A stretch of DNA of 37,641 bases, from assembly GCA_001683845.1 (NCBI GenBank), contig LXQI01000036.1, positions 33,017-70,657 of the forward strand, read 5' to 3'. The position numbers were made by a program, and so were the translations under genes. Below are positions 27,195 to 35,891 of the stretch, piece after piece (the first letter of the stretch is position 1; each line of letters opens with the position of its first letter). The stretch comes from Erythrobacter sp. ANT-B3C2. Its GTDB lineage: Bacteria > Pseudomonadota > Alphaproteobacteria > Sphingomonadales > Sphingomonadaceae. Under the pieces are notes generated by a model that was not told where the DNA came from, searched no databases, and saw only the letters and a list, made by a program, of their open reading frames with translations.

Positions 27195-28130
27195 TTAAAG
27201 CTCCCTTGCCAGCGCTTCGATATCGGCCATCGTCACCGCGCTGATGACCTGCGCCTCGGGCAGGGTGCGGCCCACCATGGGCCCCAGCACCTTGCCACCC
27301 AGCTCCACGAAGCGCTCGATCCCGGCCTCGCCCATGGCCAGCACGCTCTCACGCCAGCGCACACGGCCGGTCACTTGTTGCACCAGCAGCTCGACCGCTT
27401 CAGAGGGGTCGCTCACCAGCGCGGCGGTGACATTGGCGTAAAGCGGCAGCCGCATCGGCGCGGGCGGGCTCGCCTCCAGCGCCCCCGCCATCGCGTCTGC
27501 GGCGGGCGCCATCAGCGCGCAGTGGAATGGAGCGGAGACCGGCAGAAGTACGCCGCGCTTGATTCCGTGCTCCTTCGCCAGCGCCACGGCGCGCTCGATC
27601 GCCGGACGGTGGCCGGAAAGGACGACCTGCCCCGGATCGTTGTCGTTCGCCACCTCGCAAACCTGACCCTCGGCCACCGCCTCGGCCAGCGCACTGGCCT
27701 TGGTCAGATCCGCCCCCAGCAGAGCGCACATCGCGCCCTCCCCCACCGGCACCGCCGCCTGCATCGCACGGCCGCGCAGCCGCAGCAGCTTTGCCGTATC
27801 CGCCAGGGTGAAGGCGCCCACCGCACACAGCGCGGTGTATTCTCCCAGCGAGTGCCCGGCGACGCATTCGCCCTTGGCCACTAGCGTGATGCCGCCCTCG
27901 ATCTCCAGCACGCGCAGCACGGCGATGGCATGAGCCATGATCGCGGGCTGCGCATTTTCGGTGAGCGTCAGCGCCTCCTCGGGCCCCTCGCGCATGATCC
28001 GGAACAGCCCCTGGCCGAGCGCCTCGTCCACCTCCTCGAACACCGCGCGGGCCACGGTGCTGGCATCGGCCAGTTCGGCGCCCATGCCGATCCTCTGGCT
28101 GCCCTGGCCGGGGAACAGGAATGCAGTCAT
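27195..28130 (-). CDS. fabD: Malonyl-CoA:ACP transacylase FabD
   Basis: 311 residues from ATG 28130 (MTAFLFPGQGSQRIGMG). The nucleophile is S94 in GHSLGEYTA; the active-site histidine lies in SAPFHCALM and the conserved Gln in the N-terminal GQGSQ. It loads malonyl groups onto acyl carrier protein. The open frame upstream of ATG 28130 is not family-like. It is coupled to fabG. Confidence 0.97.
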   Translation of the reverse strand: MTAFLFPGQGSQRIGMGAELADASTVARAVFEEVDEALGQGLFRIMREGPEEALTLTENAQPAIMAHAIAVLRVLEIEGGITLVAKGECVAGHSLGEYTALCAVGAFTLADTAKLLRLRGRAMQAAVPVGEGAMCALLGADLTKASALAEAVAEGQVCEVANDNDPGQVVLSGHRPAIERAVALAKEHGIKRGVLLPVSAPFHCALMAPAADAMAGALEASPPAPMRLPLYANVTAALVSDPSEAVELLVQQVTGRVRWRESVLAMGEAGIERFVELGGKVLGPMVGRTLPEAQVISAVTMADIEALAREL

Positions 28131-28152
28131 CAGCTCTCTCCCTTTGCCGCCG

Positions 28153-28980
28153 TTATGGCGACCGGGGCGATCCCGCAAGGCCGAACGGCACGATGCGATT
28201 GGCCGAATCATGGCCGATGTCCGCTGGCCCGAGGAACGGAATGCCGCCCCTCTGGCACCATTCGCGCGCGATCTCCTCAGCCGTCGCGCCGAACGGACGG
28301 TCGTTCTCGGGCACCTTGCCGATCCGCCCGAGCCGCAGCCCGGCGATCCCGCGCAGATGCGGCACCAGGTGGAAGAACAGCCGGTCCACCGCGTAAAGAT
28401 ATTCGCCCACCTCCTCCACCATCACCACGTGACCGGCAAGGTCGGGCATTAGCTCGGTGCCGGCGAGCATCGCCAGCGTTGTCAGGTTAAACGCCACCGC
28501 AGGCGCATCTTCGCGCGCCGGCTCCAGCCCTTCGCTGCTTCCCGCGAGGAAACCCAGTGCCCGGCGCGCCGCCGCCTCCCCGCCCTCGCGGCCGATATCC
28601 ACCGGCATCGGCCCGTGCACGGGGTGGCCGATCCTGGCGCGATACAGCGCCGCCAGCAGATAGCCGCCATCCGAATAGCCGAGGAACGCCTTGCCCCGTG
28701 CCGCCGCGCCCATCCGCGCCACCGCCTCGCCGGCAATGCGGTTGGTGCCATAGCCGCCCTTGGCCAGCCACACCGCGTCCACCGCCGGATCGTCGGCGCA
28801 CTCCAGCAGCCCGGCCAGCCGCAGTGCATCGCTGCCGGCAAAGTGGCCCTCCACGGCAAAACATTGCTCGTGGAAGGCGAGCGAAAGGCCAGGAAACTCA
28901 CGCGCCGCCAGCGCCGCCACCGCGCTCGCCGTGGCGCGGGTGATCGGGGTGGCAGGCGCGCAGATCGCGATCCGGGTCAT
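28153..28980 (-). CDS. ldcA: LD-carboxypeptidase (peptidase S66)
   Basis: 275 residues from ATG 28980 (MTRIAICAPATPIT). It contains KGGYGTNRI and the nucleophile S103 in LGYSDGG. The catalytic Glu is in the VEEVGEYLYAVDR region, with a His close to the C-terminal part. It removes the terminal D-Ala from murein tetrapeptides in the cytoplasm during cell-wall recycling. It is divergent from the Mur ligase gene, 62 nt apart, which suits a shared role. It heads the co-directional run leading to fabD and fabG, 22 nt away. Confidence 0.9.
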   Translation of the reverse strand: MTRIAICAPATPITRATASAVAALAAREFPGLSLAFHEQCFAVEGHFAGSDALRLAGLLECADDPAVDAVWLAKGGYGTNRIAGEAVARMGAAARGKAFLGYSDGGYLLAALYRARIGHPVHGPMPVDIGREGGEAAARRALGFLAGSSEGLEPAREDAPAVAFNLTTLAMLAGTELMPDLAGHVVMVEEVGEYLYAVDRLFFHLVPHLRGIAGLRLGRIGKVPENDRPFGATAEEIAREWCQRGGIPFLGPADIGHDSANRIVPFGLAGSPRSP

Positions 28981-29042
28981 GCGCGCTTCCCCTAGCCTTG
29001 CCGGTTGCAATGTCGAGGAGCGGCCCATAGCAGCGTGGCCCC

Positions 29043-30494
29043 ATGAGCGCCCCTGCCGATCTCACCGATCACGCCAATCCTGCCGATCTTACAGGCCGTC
29101 CCTGGTTCTTCTGCGGCATCGGCGGCTCGGGAATGCTGCCGCTGGCGAGCATCCTCAAGGGCCTCGGCGCCGAAGTCGCCGGCTCAGACCGCAGCTTCGA
29201 CCAGGGCCGCACCCCGGAAAAGTTCGCCTTCCTCGAACGGCAGGGCTTCGGCCTCCACCCACAGGACGGCAGCGGCATCACCAGCGCCGAACAGATCCTC
29301 GTCGCCTCCGCCGCCATCGAGAGCACCGTGCCCGAAGTGGTGCGCGCCTCCGAATTGGGCTGCCGGCGGATGAGCCGCGCCGAGCTGCTCAGCACCCTGT
29401 TCAACGCCTCAGGCCAAGGCATTGCGGTGGGCGGCACCAGCGGCAAGAGCACCGTCACCGCGATGCTCGGCTGGATCCTCACCGCCACGGGGCGCGACCC
29501 AACGATCGTCAACGGCGCGGTGATGAAGAACTTCGCGGGTCCGCAAGCTCCTTTCGCCAGTGCCCGCATCGGCCATGGCGGGGCCTTCGTGGCCGAGGTG
29601 GACGAGAGCGACGGCTCCATCACGCTCTACCGCCCGGCGGTGGCGGTGCTGCTGAACGTCAGCCTCGATCACAAGAGCATGGAGGAACTGCGCGCGCTGT
29701 TCGGCGGCTTCCTCGGTCGGGCGGGGGAGGCGGTGGTCAATTTCGACGATCCCGAGGCGCGGCTGCTTGCCGGACCGGGGGCGTTGTCGTTCGCTCTGGG
29801 CAACCCGCAGGCGCGGATCGGCATCGAGCCCGGATCCATAATACAGACGCCGACCGGCATCGCCGCCACTCTGCTCGACCGGACGGAGGCCACCACACAC
29901 ACGTTGCGCATCGCCATGCCCGGCCGGCACAACCTCTCCAATGCACTGGCAGCGGTGGCGGGCGCGCTAGCGGCGGGCGTGCCGGTGGCCGATGCGGTGG
30001 CGGCGTTGGCCGGCTTCAAGGGCCTCGCGCGCCGGTTCGACATCCTCGGCACCTCGCCCTCGGCCATCACCGTGATCGACGATTTTGGCCACAATCCGGA
30101 GAAATGCCGTGCCACCCTGCGCACGCTCAAGGCCCATGAGGGGCGCGTGATCGCCTTCTTCCAGCCGCACGGCTACGGCCCGCTGCGGCAGATGGGGCCC
30201 GAACTCGCCCAAACCTTTGCCGCCGAACTGGGCAGCGACGACATCGCCATCTTGTGCGACCCGGTCTATTTCGGCGGCACGGCCGATCGCAGCGCGGGCA
30301 GCGAGCGGATCGTCGCGCTGATCCGCGAGGCGGCCCACGCCGCCAGCCCCACCGCCGAGCATATTGCCTTACGCGAGGATTGCGGCCGCCGTATCCTCGC
30401 GCTCGCCCGCCCCGGCGACCGGATCGTGGTGATGGGCGCGCGCGACGATACGCTGACCCCATTTGCGCAAGGCCTGCTGGATCAGCTCGCCTGA
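29043..30494 (+). CDS. Mur ligase family protein, MurC/Mpl-like
   Basis: 483 residues. The N-terminal Rossmann segment is CGIGGSGMLPLASILKGLG, followed by VAGSD as in MurC and Mpl. The P-loop is GGTSGKST (130-137), whereas MurC and Mpl normally have GTHGKT. The central domain has EVDESDGS and LNVSLDHKSMEE; the C-terminal domain has IDDFGHNPEKCRATLRTL and FFQPHGYGPLRQM. Facing an LD-carboxypeptidase, it is likely Mpl-like, joining recycled tripeptide to UDP-MurNAc. The dedicated MurC is expected in the dcw cluster elsewhere. The precise substrate is unproven. Confidence 0.8.
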   Translation: MSAPADLTDHANPADLTGRPWFFCGIGGSGMLPLASILKGLGAEVAGSDRSFDQGRTPEKFAFLERQGFGLHPQDGSGITSAEQILVASAAIESTVPEVVRASELGCRRMSRAELLSTLFNASGQGIAVGGTSGKSTVTAMLGWILTATGRDPTIVNGAVMKNFAGPQAPFASARIGHGGAFVAEVDESDGSITLYRPAVAVLLNVSLDHKSMEELRALFGGFLGRAGEAVVNFDDPEARLLAGPGALSFALGNPQARIGIEPGSIIQTPTGIAATLLDRTEATTHTLRIAMPGRHNLSNALAAVAGALAAGVPVADAVAALAGFKGLARRFDILGTSPSAITVIDDFGHNPEKCRATLRTLKAHEGRVIAFFQPHGYGPLRQMGPELAQTFAAELGSDDIAILCDPVYFGGTADRSAGSERIVALIREAAHAASPTAEHIALREDCGRRILALARPGDRIVVMGARDDTLTPFAQGLLDQLA

Positions 30495-30522
30495 TGGGGC
30501 ATCCCAACCCGAGGCCCAGGGA

Positions 30523-30963
30523 GTGACCGGCACCGAATGGACCATGCTCGCCATCGGCCTCGTGCTGCTGCTCGGCAGCGGAGCCTGGCATCTAGGCGGC
30601 ATCCTCCTCATCAAGCGCTGCAAACCCGATAGCGGCGAGCATCCCTATCTGGCGGTGCTGCTGACCTTCTGGGGCATTGCCCTCCTTCACCTGAGCGAGA
30701 TCGCCCTCGGCGCTTTCGCCTATTCGCTGGTCTTGAGCCTGCCCGGCGCAGGCAGCATCAGCGATAGCTTTGGCAGCAGCGCGAGTGGGCTGCTGTACTT
30801 CTCGGGCATCACCTTCACCACTCTGGGCCTCACGCAGCAGACCGTCTCCGGCCCGGTCCGCCTGCTTGTCATGCTGCAGGCACTGGGTGGCTTCATGCTG
30901 ATCACCTGGTCGGCCACCTTCGTCTATTCCATCTGGGACGAACGCTTCCGCCAAGGGGAATGA
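30523..30963 (+). CDS. Small ion-channel-like membrane protein
   Basis: 146 residues from GTG 30523 (GAGG 8 nt upstream). Hydrophobic segments are about 7-30 and 43-72. A re-entrant pore-like region (about 89-104) has FSGITFTTLGL, and a last helix spans about 110-138. This resembles the two-helix potassium-channel domain, but the filter reads TTLGLT instead of T-[VL]-GYG, so the second Gly is lost. It could be a non-selective or non-conducting relative. It is 28 nt after the Mur ligase and probably in the same transcript. An ATG at 30544 is a shorter alternative start. Confidence 0.65.
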   Translation: MTGTEWTMLAIGLVLLLGSGAWHLGGILLIKRCKPDSGEHPYLAVLLTFWGIALLHLSEIALGAFAYSLVLSLPGAGSISDSFGSSASGLLYFSGITFTTLGLTQQTVSGPVRLLVMLQALGGFMLITWSATFVYSIWDERFRQGE

Positions 30964-31012
30964 TGGGGGCGTTCAAGCCGCGCGGCGCCCTTGCCGGACC
31001 GGTGTATCGCGC

Positions 31013-31040
31013 TTGCATTGGCGGCGCATTTCGCTATGTG
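31013..31040 (+). promoter_or_regulatory. Candidate promoter of the rpsF operon
   Basis: TTGCAT (31013-31018) and TATGTG (31035-31040) are 16 nt apart, about 110 nt before the rpsF start. The resulting leader contains the hairpin CCGCG (31099-31103)/CGCGG (31109-31113) with a GTTCG loop. Many bacteria autoregulate this operon through an S6:S18-binding leader; I cannot confirm that motif here. Confidence 0.4.
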
Positions 31041-31152
31041 CGCCGCTTCCGCGAGCCTCCAGGGCCGTGCGGGAACAGCCAAGAAAGCCGGAGGGGCCCC
31101 GCGGTTCGCGCGGATCAGCCAGCGATCGGCATGAATGAAAGGAAGCGCTGAC

Positions 31153-31518
31153 ATGGCTCTTTACGAGCACGTGTTCCTGGCGCGTCAGGACCTGAGCCAG
31201 GCTCAGGTTGACGCGCTTGCCATTACAATCACCGAGATCGTCGAGGCCAACCAGGGCAAGGTCGTGAAGACCGAGAGCTGGGGCCTCAAGAGCCTCGCCT
31301 ACAAGATCGACCGCAACCGCAAGGCGCATTTCGTCCTGCTCAACATCGACGGCCCGGGTGATATCGTCGCCGAGCTGGAACGCCAGCAGCGCATCAACGA
31401 AGACGTGATCCGCTGGCTGACCATCGCCGTCGAGGAGCACGAGGAGGGCCCGTCCGCGCAGGTGCGCAAAAACGAGCGCGACCGCAAGCGTCGCGGCGAA
31501 CGCGAGGAGCGCAACTGA
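31153..31518 (+). CDS. rpsF: 30S ribosomal protein S6
   Basis: 121 residues from ATG 31153, starting [14 protein letters not shown], with [18 protein letters not shown] and the RNA-contacting beta strands typical of S6. The C-terminal tail is highly charged ([16 protein letters not shown]). S6 binds S18 and the central domain of 16S rRNA. AAGGA lies about 9 nt upstream. The stop overlaps the rpsR ATG by one base. Confidence 0.98.
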   Translation: MALYEHVFLARQDLSQAQVDALAITITEIVEANQGKVVKTESWGLKSLAYKIDRNRKAHFVLLNIDGPGDIVAELERQQRINEDVIRWLTIAVEEHEEGPSAQVRKNERDRKRRGEREERN

Positions 31519-31742
31519 TGGGCCGCCCGTTTTTCCGCCGCCGCAAGTCCTGCCCGTTCTCGGCCAAGGACGCGCCCGTGATCGATTTCAAGGACGTGCG
31601 CCTGCTGCAGGGCTTTATGTCCGAGCGCGGCAAGATCGTGCCGAGCCGCATCACCGCGGTTTCGGGCAAGAAGCAGCGTGAGCTCGCCAAGGCGATCAAG
31701 CGCGCGCGCCACCTGGGCCTCTTGCCCTACCTCGTTAAGTAA
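31518..31742 (+). CDS. rpsR: 30S ribosomal protein S18
   Basis: 74 residues with [24 protein letters not shown] and the C-terminal [13 protein letters not shown] signature. It is the partner of S6 in the 30S platform. Translationally coupled to rpsF (TGATG). Confidence 0.98.
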   Translation: MGRPFFRRRKSCPFSAKDAPVIDFKDVRLLQGFMSERGKIVPSRITAVSGKKQRELAKAIKRARHLGLLPYLVK

Positions 31743-31755
31743 GGAGCGCTCCAAC

Positions 31756-32370
31756 ATGGATATCATCCTGCTCGAGCGCATCGAGAGCCTGGGCCAGATC
31801 GGCGACGTGGTCTCGGTCCGCGATGGCTACGCCCGCAACTTCCTCCTGCCGCAGAAAAAGGCGCTGCGGGCCAATGAGGCCAACAAGCGCGTGTTTGAGG
31901 CCAATCGCGAACGGCTCGAGGCGGACAATGCCGAGCGCCGCAGCGATGCCGCCAAGGCCGGCGAGAAGGTCGCGGGAACCGAGATCGTGCTGATCCGCGC
32001 GGCCTCCAATTCGGGGCAGCTCTACGGCTCGGTCAACGTGCGCGACGTGGCGCAGGCGCTGGCCGAGAAGGGCCATGCGGTGGACAAGCGGCAGGTCGTG
32101 ATGGGCAGCCCGATCAAGACGATCGGCCTGTTCGACGTGACCATCGCTCTGCACCCAGAGGTGCGCATCATCATCAAGGCCAATGTCGCCCGCTCGGACG
32201 ACGAGGCCGAGCTGCAGAGCCAGGGCGTCGACGTGATGGCGCAGATGGCCGACGAGCAGCGCGACGTCGCTGGCTTCACCGAGGCGCACGATCCGAACCG
32301 CGAGCCGGGCGAATTGCCCCCCGAGATGACCGGCGACGAGGACGAACAAGACGGCGAAGCGCAGGCGTAA
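31756..32370 (+). CDS. rplI: 50S ribosomal protein L9 with acidic C-terminal extension
   Basis: 204 residues from ATG 31756 ([17 protein letters not shown]), preceded by AAGGAG. The N-terminal domain includes [17 protein letters not shown], followed by the connecting helix and C-terminal domain (to about 150). The remaining 50 or so residues form an acidic, disordered-looking tail ending in [11 protein letters not shown], absent from E. coli L9 (149 residues). L9 binds 23S rRNA near the L1 stalk. It ends the rpsF-rpsR-rplI operon and is followed by a terminator. Confidence 0.97.
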   Translation: MDIILLERIESLGQIGDVVSVRDGYARNFLLPQKKALRANEANKRVFEANRERLEADNAERRSDAAKAGEKVAGTEIVLIRAASNSGQLYGSVNVRDVAQALAEKGHAVDKRQVVMGSPIKTIGLFDVTIALHPEVRIIIKANVARSDDEAELQSQGVDVMAQMADEQRDVAGFTEAHDPNREPGELPPEMTGDEDEQDGEAQA

Positions 32371-32411
32371 AGCCTGCAAAGCCGAATTGATCGGAGCGAA
32401 CGGGTGCAGGG

Positions 32412-32440
32412 TCCGGCCGAAGTCTCGGCTGGATTTTGCG
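32412..32440 (+). terminator. Intrinsic terminator after rplI
   Basis: TCCGGCCGA (32412-32420), 4-nt loop, TCGGCTGGA (32425-32433), one G-T pair, then TTTT. It lies 42 nt after the rplI stop. Confidence 0.7.
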
Positions 32441-32482
32441 CCCGCTTTGTTTGTATCGAAGCACGTCCTAAAGGGCAAAACC

Positions 32483-32507
32483 GGAACCGCCTCTCCTGCC
32501 GTTCGTC
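32483..32507 (+). promoter_or_regulatory. Candidate EcfG-type promoter for the hemerythrin gene
   Basis: GGAAC (32483-32487), 16 nt, then CGTC (32504-32507), one mismatch from GGAAC-N16/17-CGTT. The predicted start would fall about 25 nt before the ATG at 32537, and the site lies after the rplI terminator, where a new promoter is needed. Confidence 0.4.
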
Positions 32508-32536
32508 GCTGTTGCAGAACCGCAGGAGATTCCCCG

Positions 32537-33085
32537 ATGTCATTGCTCGACAAGATTGCCGCTACCCTCGCCCCGCCCGAATCCGACGAGGAGCGAGCCG
32601 AGGCCCATCGCAACGCCAAGACCCTCTCGCCCGGCAATGAGTGGCTCGCCCTCGCTCTCACCCACCACGAGCAGATCGAGCAGGCCTTCGCCACCGCGCT
32701 GAACGCCCCCTCTCCGACGGCGGCACAGAAGGCCGTCAAGGAACTGGGCACCCTGCTCGTCGCGCATTCGATCGCCGAGGAAGTCGCACTTTATCCGGTG
32801 CTGGTGATGGAGGGGCACAAAGCCCATGCGGTCGAAGCCTATGACGAACAGCAAATGGCCAAGGTGCAGATGGCCGAGCTGGAGAAGCTTCCGCCGCTGG
32901 GCGAGGAATGGCGCGACAAGCTTGAGCATATCCGCGGCGCGGTGCTCCACCACATCTACCGGGAGGAAAGCACCTGGTTTCCCGAGATCGCGCGCGAGGC
33001 CTCGGCAGCCGACCGGGCCAAGCTCGACAGCCGCTTTGCCGAAGAGTTCGAGCGCTACATGGGCAAGCCAGCAACGGCGCACTGA
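32537..33085 (+). CDS. Hemerythrin HHE-domain protein
   Basis: 182 residues from ATG 32537 (AGGAG upstream). A four-helix bundle with the di-iron pattern: H43/H44 in LTHHEQIEQ, H77 with E81 in AHSIAEEVALYP, H97 in HKAHAVEAYDE, and H138/H139 with E143 in VLHHIYREESTWFPE. Such proteins bind oxygen, NO or iron and often act in stress protection. An N-terminal helix (1-35) precedes the domain. No signal peptide, so cytoplasmic. Transcription ends at the strong hairpin at 33104. Confidence 0.88.
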   Translation: MSLLDKIAATLAPPESDEERAEAHRNAKTLSPGNEWLALALTHHEQIEQAFATALNAPSPTAAQKAVKELGTLLVAHSIAEEVALYPVLVMEGHKAHAVEAYDEQQMAKVQMAELEKLPPLGEEWRDKLEHIRGAVLHHIYREESTWFPEIAREASAADRAKLDSRFAEEFERYMGKPATAH

Positions 33086-33103
33086 GCCGCCCTTCCGGAC
33101 GAG

Positions 33104-33139
33104 AAAGGGGAGCGAAGCCGAAGCCTCGCTCCCCTTTTT
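33104..33139. terminator. Strong bidirectional terminator
   Basis: AAAGGGGAGCGA (33104-33115) pairs perfectly with TCGCTCCCCTTT (33126-33137), a 12-bp stem with a 10-nt loop and TTTTT on the right. The A run on the left gives U residues on the other strand. It serves the hemerythrin gene (+) and the M2 peptidase gene (-). Confidence 0.9.
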
Positions 33140-33191
33140 CAGAGACCGACGGCGGTGACGGAGAGCCCGTCGCTGCCGCCCTTTATGCCGA

Positions 33192-35051
33192 CTACCAGCC
33201 GCCCTGCTTGCCTGCGTTCTGCTCGTCCAGCCAAGTCTTGAGCGGCGCAAAATATTCGACCATCGCCTCGGCGCTCATCTCGCGGCTGCCGGTGAACGCC
33301 TCGAGCGCATCGGGCCAGGGCTGGGCAGCGCCCATCTCCAGCATTGCGTTCAGCTTCTCGCCCACCTCGGCATTGCCGTAGAAGCTGCAGCGGTGCAGCG
33401 GGCCTTCCCAGCCAGCCGCATCGCAAGCCGCCTTGTAGAACTGGAACTGCAAAATGCGCGCCAGGAAGTAGCGCATATAGGGCGTGTTGCCTGGGATGTG
33501 GAACTTGGCGCCCGCATCGAAAGCATCGGCCGGCCGCTCGACCGGCGGAACGATGCCCTGGTACTCGCGCCGCAACTCCGTCCAGGCTGCGTTGTAATTG
33601 GCCGGCTGGATCGAACCATCGAACACGCCCCACCGCCATTTGTCGACCAGCAGGCCGAACGGCAGGAAGGCCACCTTGTCCATCGCCTGGCGCAGCAGCA
33701 GGCCGATGTCCTTGTCCGCGCCCGGCACCTGTGACTGATCCAGCAGCCCGATTTGCACAAGATATTCGGGCGTGATCGATAGCGCCACCAAATCGCCGAT
33801 CGCCTCGTGGAAGCCGTCGTTGGCGCCGGTCAGGTGCAGATAATCCTGCTGGTTGTAGGCGCGCTGGTAGTAATTGTGACCCAGCTCGTGGTGGATGGTG
33901 GTAAAATCATCGGCGTTGGGGCGGATGCACATCTTGATCCGCAGATCGTCGACATTGTCGAGGTTCCAGGCGCTGGCATGGCAAACCACCTCACGGTCCG
34001 CCGGCCGCAGGAACATCGAGCGCTGCCAGAAGGTCTCGGGCAGCTCCTCGAAGCCGAGCGAGGAGAAGAACGCCTCTCCGGCGCGAACCATGTCGATTTC
34101 GCTCATCCCACGGGCGGTGATCAGCTCGGTGAGGTCGTAGCCGATGTCGCCGGCACCCTCGGGCGCCACCAGCGGGTAGATGTTGCCCCACTCCTGCGCC
34201 CACATATTGCCCAGCAGATCGGCGCGGATCGGCCCGTTGGCAGGCTGCACGGCTTCGCCATGCTTCTCGTTCAGCTGCGCGCGGACATAGGTGTGGAGCG
34301 ATTCGTAGAGCGGCTTCACCTGCTGCCACAAACGCTCGGTGGTGGCAGCGAACTCGTCGGGATCCATGTCGTAGTTGGAGCGCCATTGCGCGCCGAGATC
34401 GGCAAAGCCCAGTTCGCGCGCGCCCTCGTTGGCAATCTCCACCATGCGGGCATAATCGTCGCGCATTGGGGCGCCGACATTGTCGTGCCAGCTTTCCCAC
34501 ATCTCGGCATATTGGGCCGGCGTGTGGGTAAGTTCGCCCATTTCCGCCTCGATATCGCTGCCGCCGATCGGCTCGCCGTTCAGCGTGCCGCGACCCTGGC
34601 CATATTGCGAGCGAAGCTCGGTGGCGATGGTGCTCAGCTCGGTCGCGGCGCCGGGTGTGGTGGGCGCGGGCAAGGTGATGCCAGTGCGCAGCATGGTGAG
34701 CTTGCGCGCCACCTCCGGGTCGAGCCCCGGCACCTCGGCATAGCGCGCCGCCTCGTTGGCGTAGCGCACCCTGCGCTCGGTCGACTCGGCGCCGGCCTCG
34801 GCCGCGAGCGCGTTGCTGTCGTGGTTGATGTAAGTGGCGTTGATCCAGCTGATCCGCGCATTGCGGATGCTGTTCGCGGCCAGATCCGCCTCGACCGCGG
34901 CGACAAAATCGGCCGCGCCTTGCGGCGTCATCGGGTGGCCCGCAGGGGCGCTGCTGGCGACGGCAGCGGGAGCCTGCTGGGCCAAGGCCGGCATGGCGAG
35001 GCCAATGGCGGTGGTGGTGAGTGCGGCAAAAGCAAGGGCATAACGCTTCAT
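33192..35051 (-). CDS. Secreted M2 family (ACE-like) dipeptidyl carboxypeptidase
   Basis: 619 residues from ATG 35051. A signal peptide (MKRYALAFAALTTTAIGLAM, cut after about PALAQ) exports it to the periplasm. The zinc motif is HELGH (388-392, within TTIHHELGHNYYQ), with third ligand E416 in GFHEAIGD, exactly the angiotensin-converting-enzyme layout. It removes dipeptides from peptide C-termini. Length matches a single-domain bacterial ACE. A longer start at 35111 would spoil the signal peptide. Its 3' end lies at the bidirectional terminator. Confidence 0.95.
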   Translation of the reverse strand: MKRYALAFAALTTTAIGLAMPALAQQAPAAVASSAPAGHPMTPQGAADFVAAVEADLAANSIRNARISWINATYINHDSNALAAEAGAESTERRVRYANEAARYAEVPGLDPEVARKLTMLRTGITLPAPTTPGAATELSTIATELRSQYGQGRGTLNGEPIGGSDIEAEMGELTHTPAQYAEMWESWHDNVGAPMRDDYARMVEIANEGARELGFADLGAQWRSNYDMDPDEFAATTERLWQQVKPLYESLHTYVRAQLNEKHGEAVQPANGPIRADLLGNMWAQEWGNIYPLVAPEGAGDIGYDLTELITARGMSEIDMVRAGEAFFSSLGFEELPETFWQRSMFLRPADREVVCHASAWNLDNVDDLRIKMCIRPNADDFTTIHHELGHNYYQRAYNQQDYLHLTGANDGFHEAIGDLVALSITPEYLVQIGLLDQSQVPGADKDIGLLLRQAMDKVAFLPFGLLVDKWRWGVFDGSIQPANYNAAWTELRREYQGIVPPVERPADAFDAGAKFHIPGNTPYMRYFLARILQFQFYKAACDAAGWEGPLHRCSFYGNAEVGEKLNAMLEMGAAQPWPDALEAFTGSREMSAEAMVEYFAPLKTWLDEQNAGKQGGW

Positions 35052-35123
35052 CGGGCTGCAAACCGTCCTTTTTGTGTCCATGGGGAAAGTAGTAACAGCG
35101 GTAACCTGCAAGCCAAGTGAATG

Positions 35124-35891
35124 TTACTCAGCGAGAAAGGCGACAATGGCGCGGCCCATCGCGCCTTCGGTCACCGAAGACATATGCGTGCCCGGGATGC
35201 TCTCCTCACGCCCTTCCGATAGGGCGGCGGCAAGATCTTCGGGCGAGCCGTTATCGCGGTCTTTCTCGCCGCACAGCACCAGCGCCGGCATGCCGACGCG
35301 CGTGAGTTGCGCGGGGTCTACGTCGCCCACCGCGCCTAACAGCAGGCGGGCGGCCTGGCGATCCACCTTCATCGTCTTCATGAACTGCACCGCGAAATAG
35401 GCCGGATCGCCCCGCTTCACGCTGTCGAACCGGGCGATCGCATCGAGGAAGAAGGCCGCGCGCCGGTCCCACCCGGTCAACCCTTCCAGCCCCATCCCGG
35501 TCAGTACAAGCCGGCGCGGAGCAACCCCGGCGATCACCGCCCCCACCGCCGTGCGCGCGCCGAGCGAGAAGCCGACGAGGTCGAATGCGGTCAGCTCCAG
35601 CGCCGCCACCAGCGCTTCGACATCGCGCAACAGCACCTGCGGAGGATAGGCGGTTGGGTCGTGCGGCGCCTCGCTTTGTCCATGTGCACGCAGATCGGGC
35701 ATGATCGCCTCAAATCCCGCATCGGCGAGCTTTTGCGCGTGGCCGAAGCGGATCCAGTTCATCTCGGCACTGGAGAAAAGCCCGTGCAGCAGCAGCACCG
35801 GCCGCCCCGCCCCACTCTCGGGCCCGAGCCGGTGCACGGCCAGCATGGTGCCGTCGAAGCTGGCGATCCTGGTAGTGGAAAGGGCGTTCAC
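35124..35891 (-). CDS. Alpha/beta hydrolase
   Basis: 255 residues from GTG 35891, which overlaps the upstream GFA stop (GTGA). The oxyanion region is LLLHGLFSSAEMNW. The nucleophile is S109 in GFSLGART, the acid D211 in CGEKDRDNG and the base H236 in GTHMSSV. It is an esterase-like enzyme with a cap region (about 140-190). The substrate is unknown. Co-transcribed with the GFA protein. Confidence 0.87.
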   Translation of the reverse strand: MNALSTTRIASFDGTMLAVHRLGPESGAGRPVLLLHGLFSSAEMNWIRFGHAQKLADAGFEAIMPDLRAHGQSEAPHDPTAYPPQVLLRDVEALVAALELTAFDLVGFSLGARTAVGAVIAGVAPRRLVLTGMGLEGLTGWDRRAAFFLDAIARFDSVKRGDPAYFAVQFMKTMKVDRQAARLLLGAVGDVDPAQLTRVGMPALVLCGEKDRDNGSPEDLAAALSEGREESIPGTHMSSVTEGAMGRAIVAFLAE

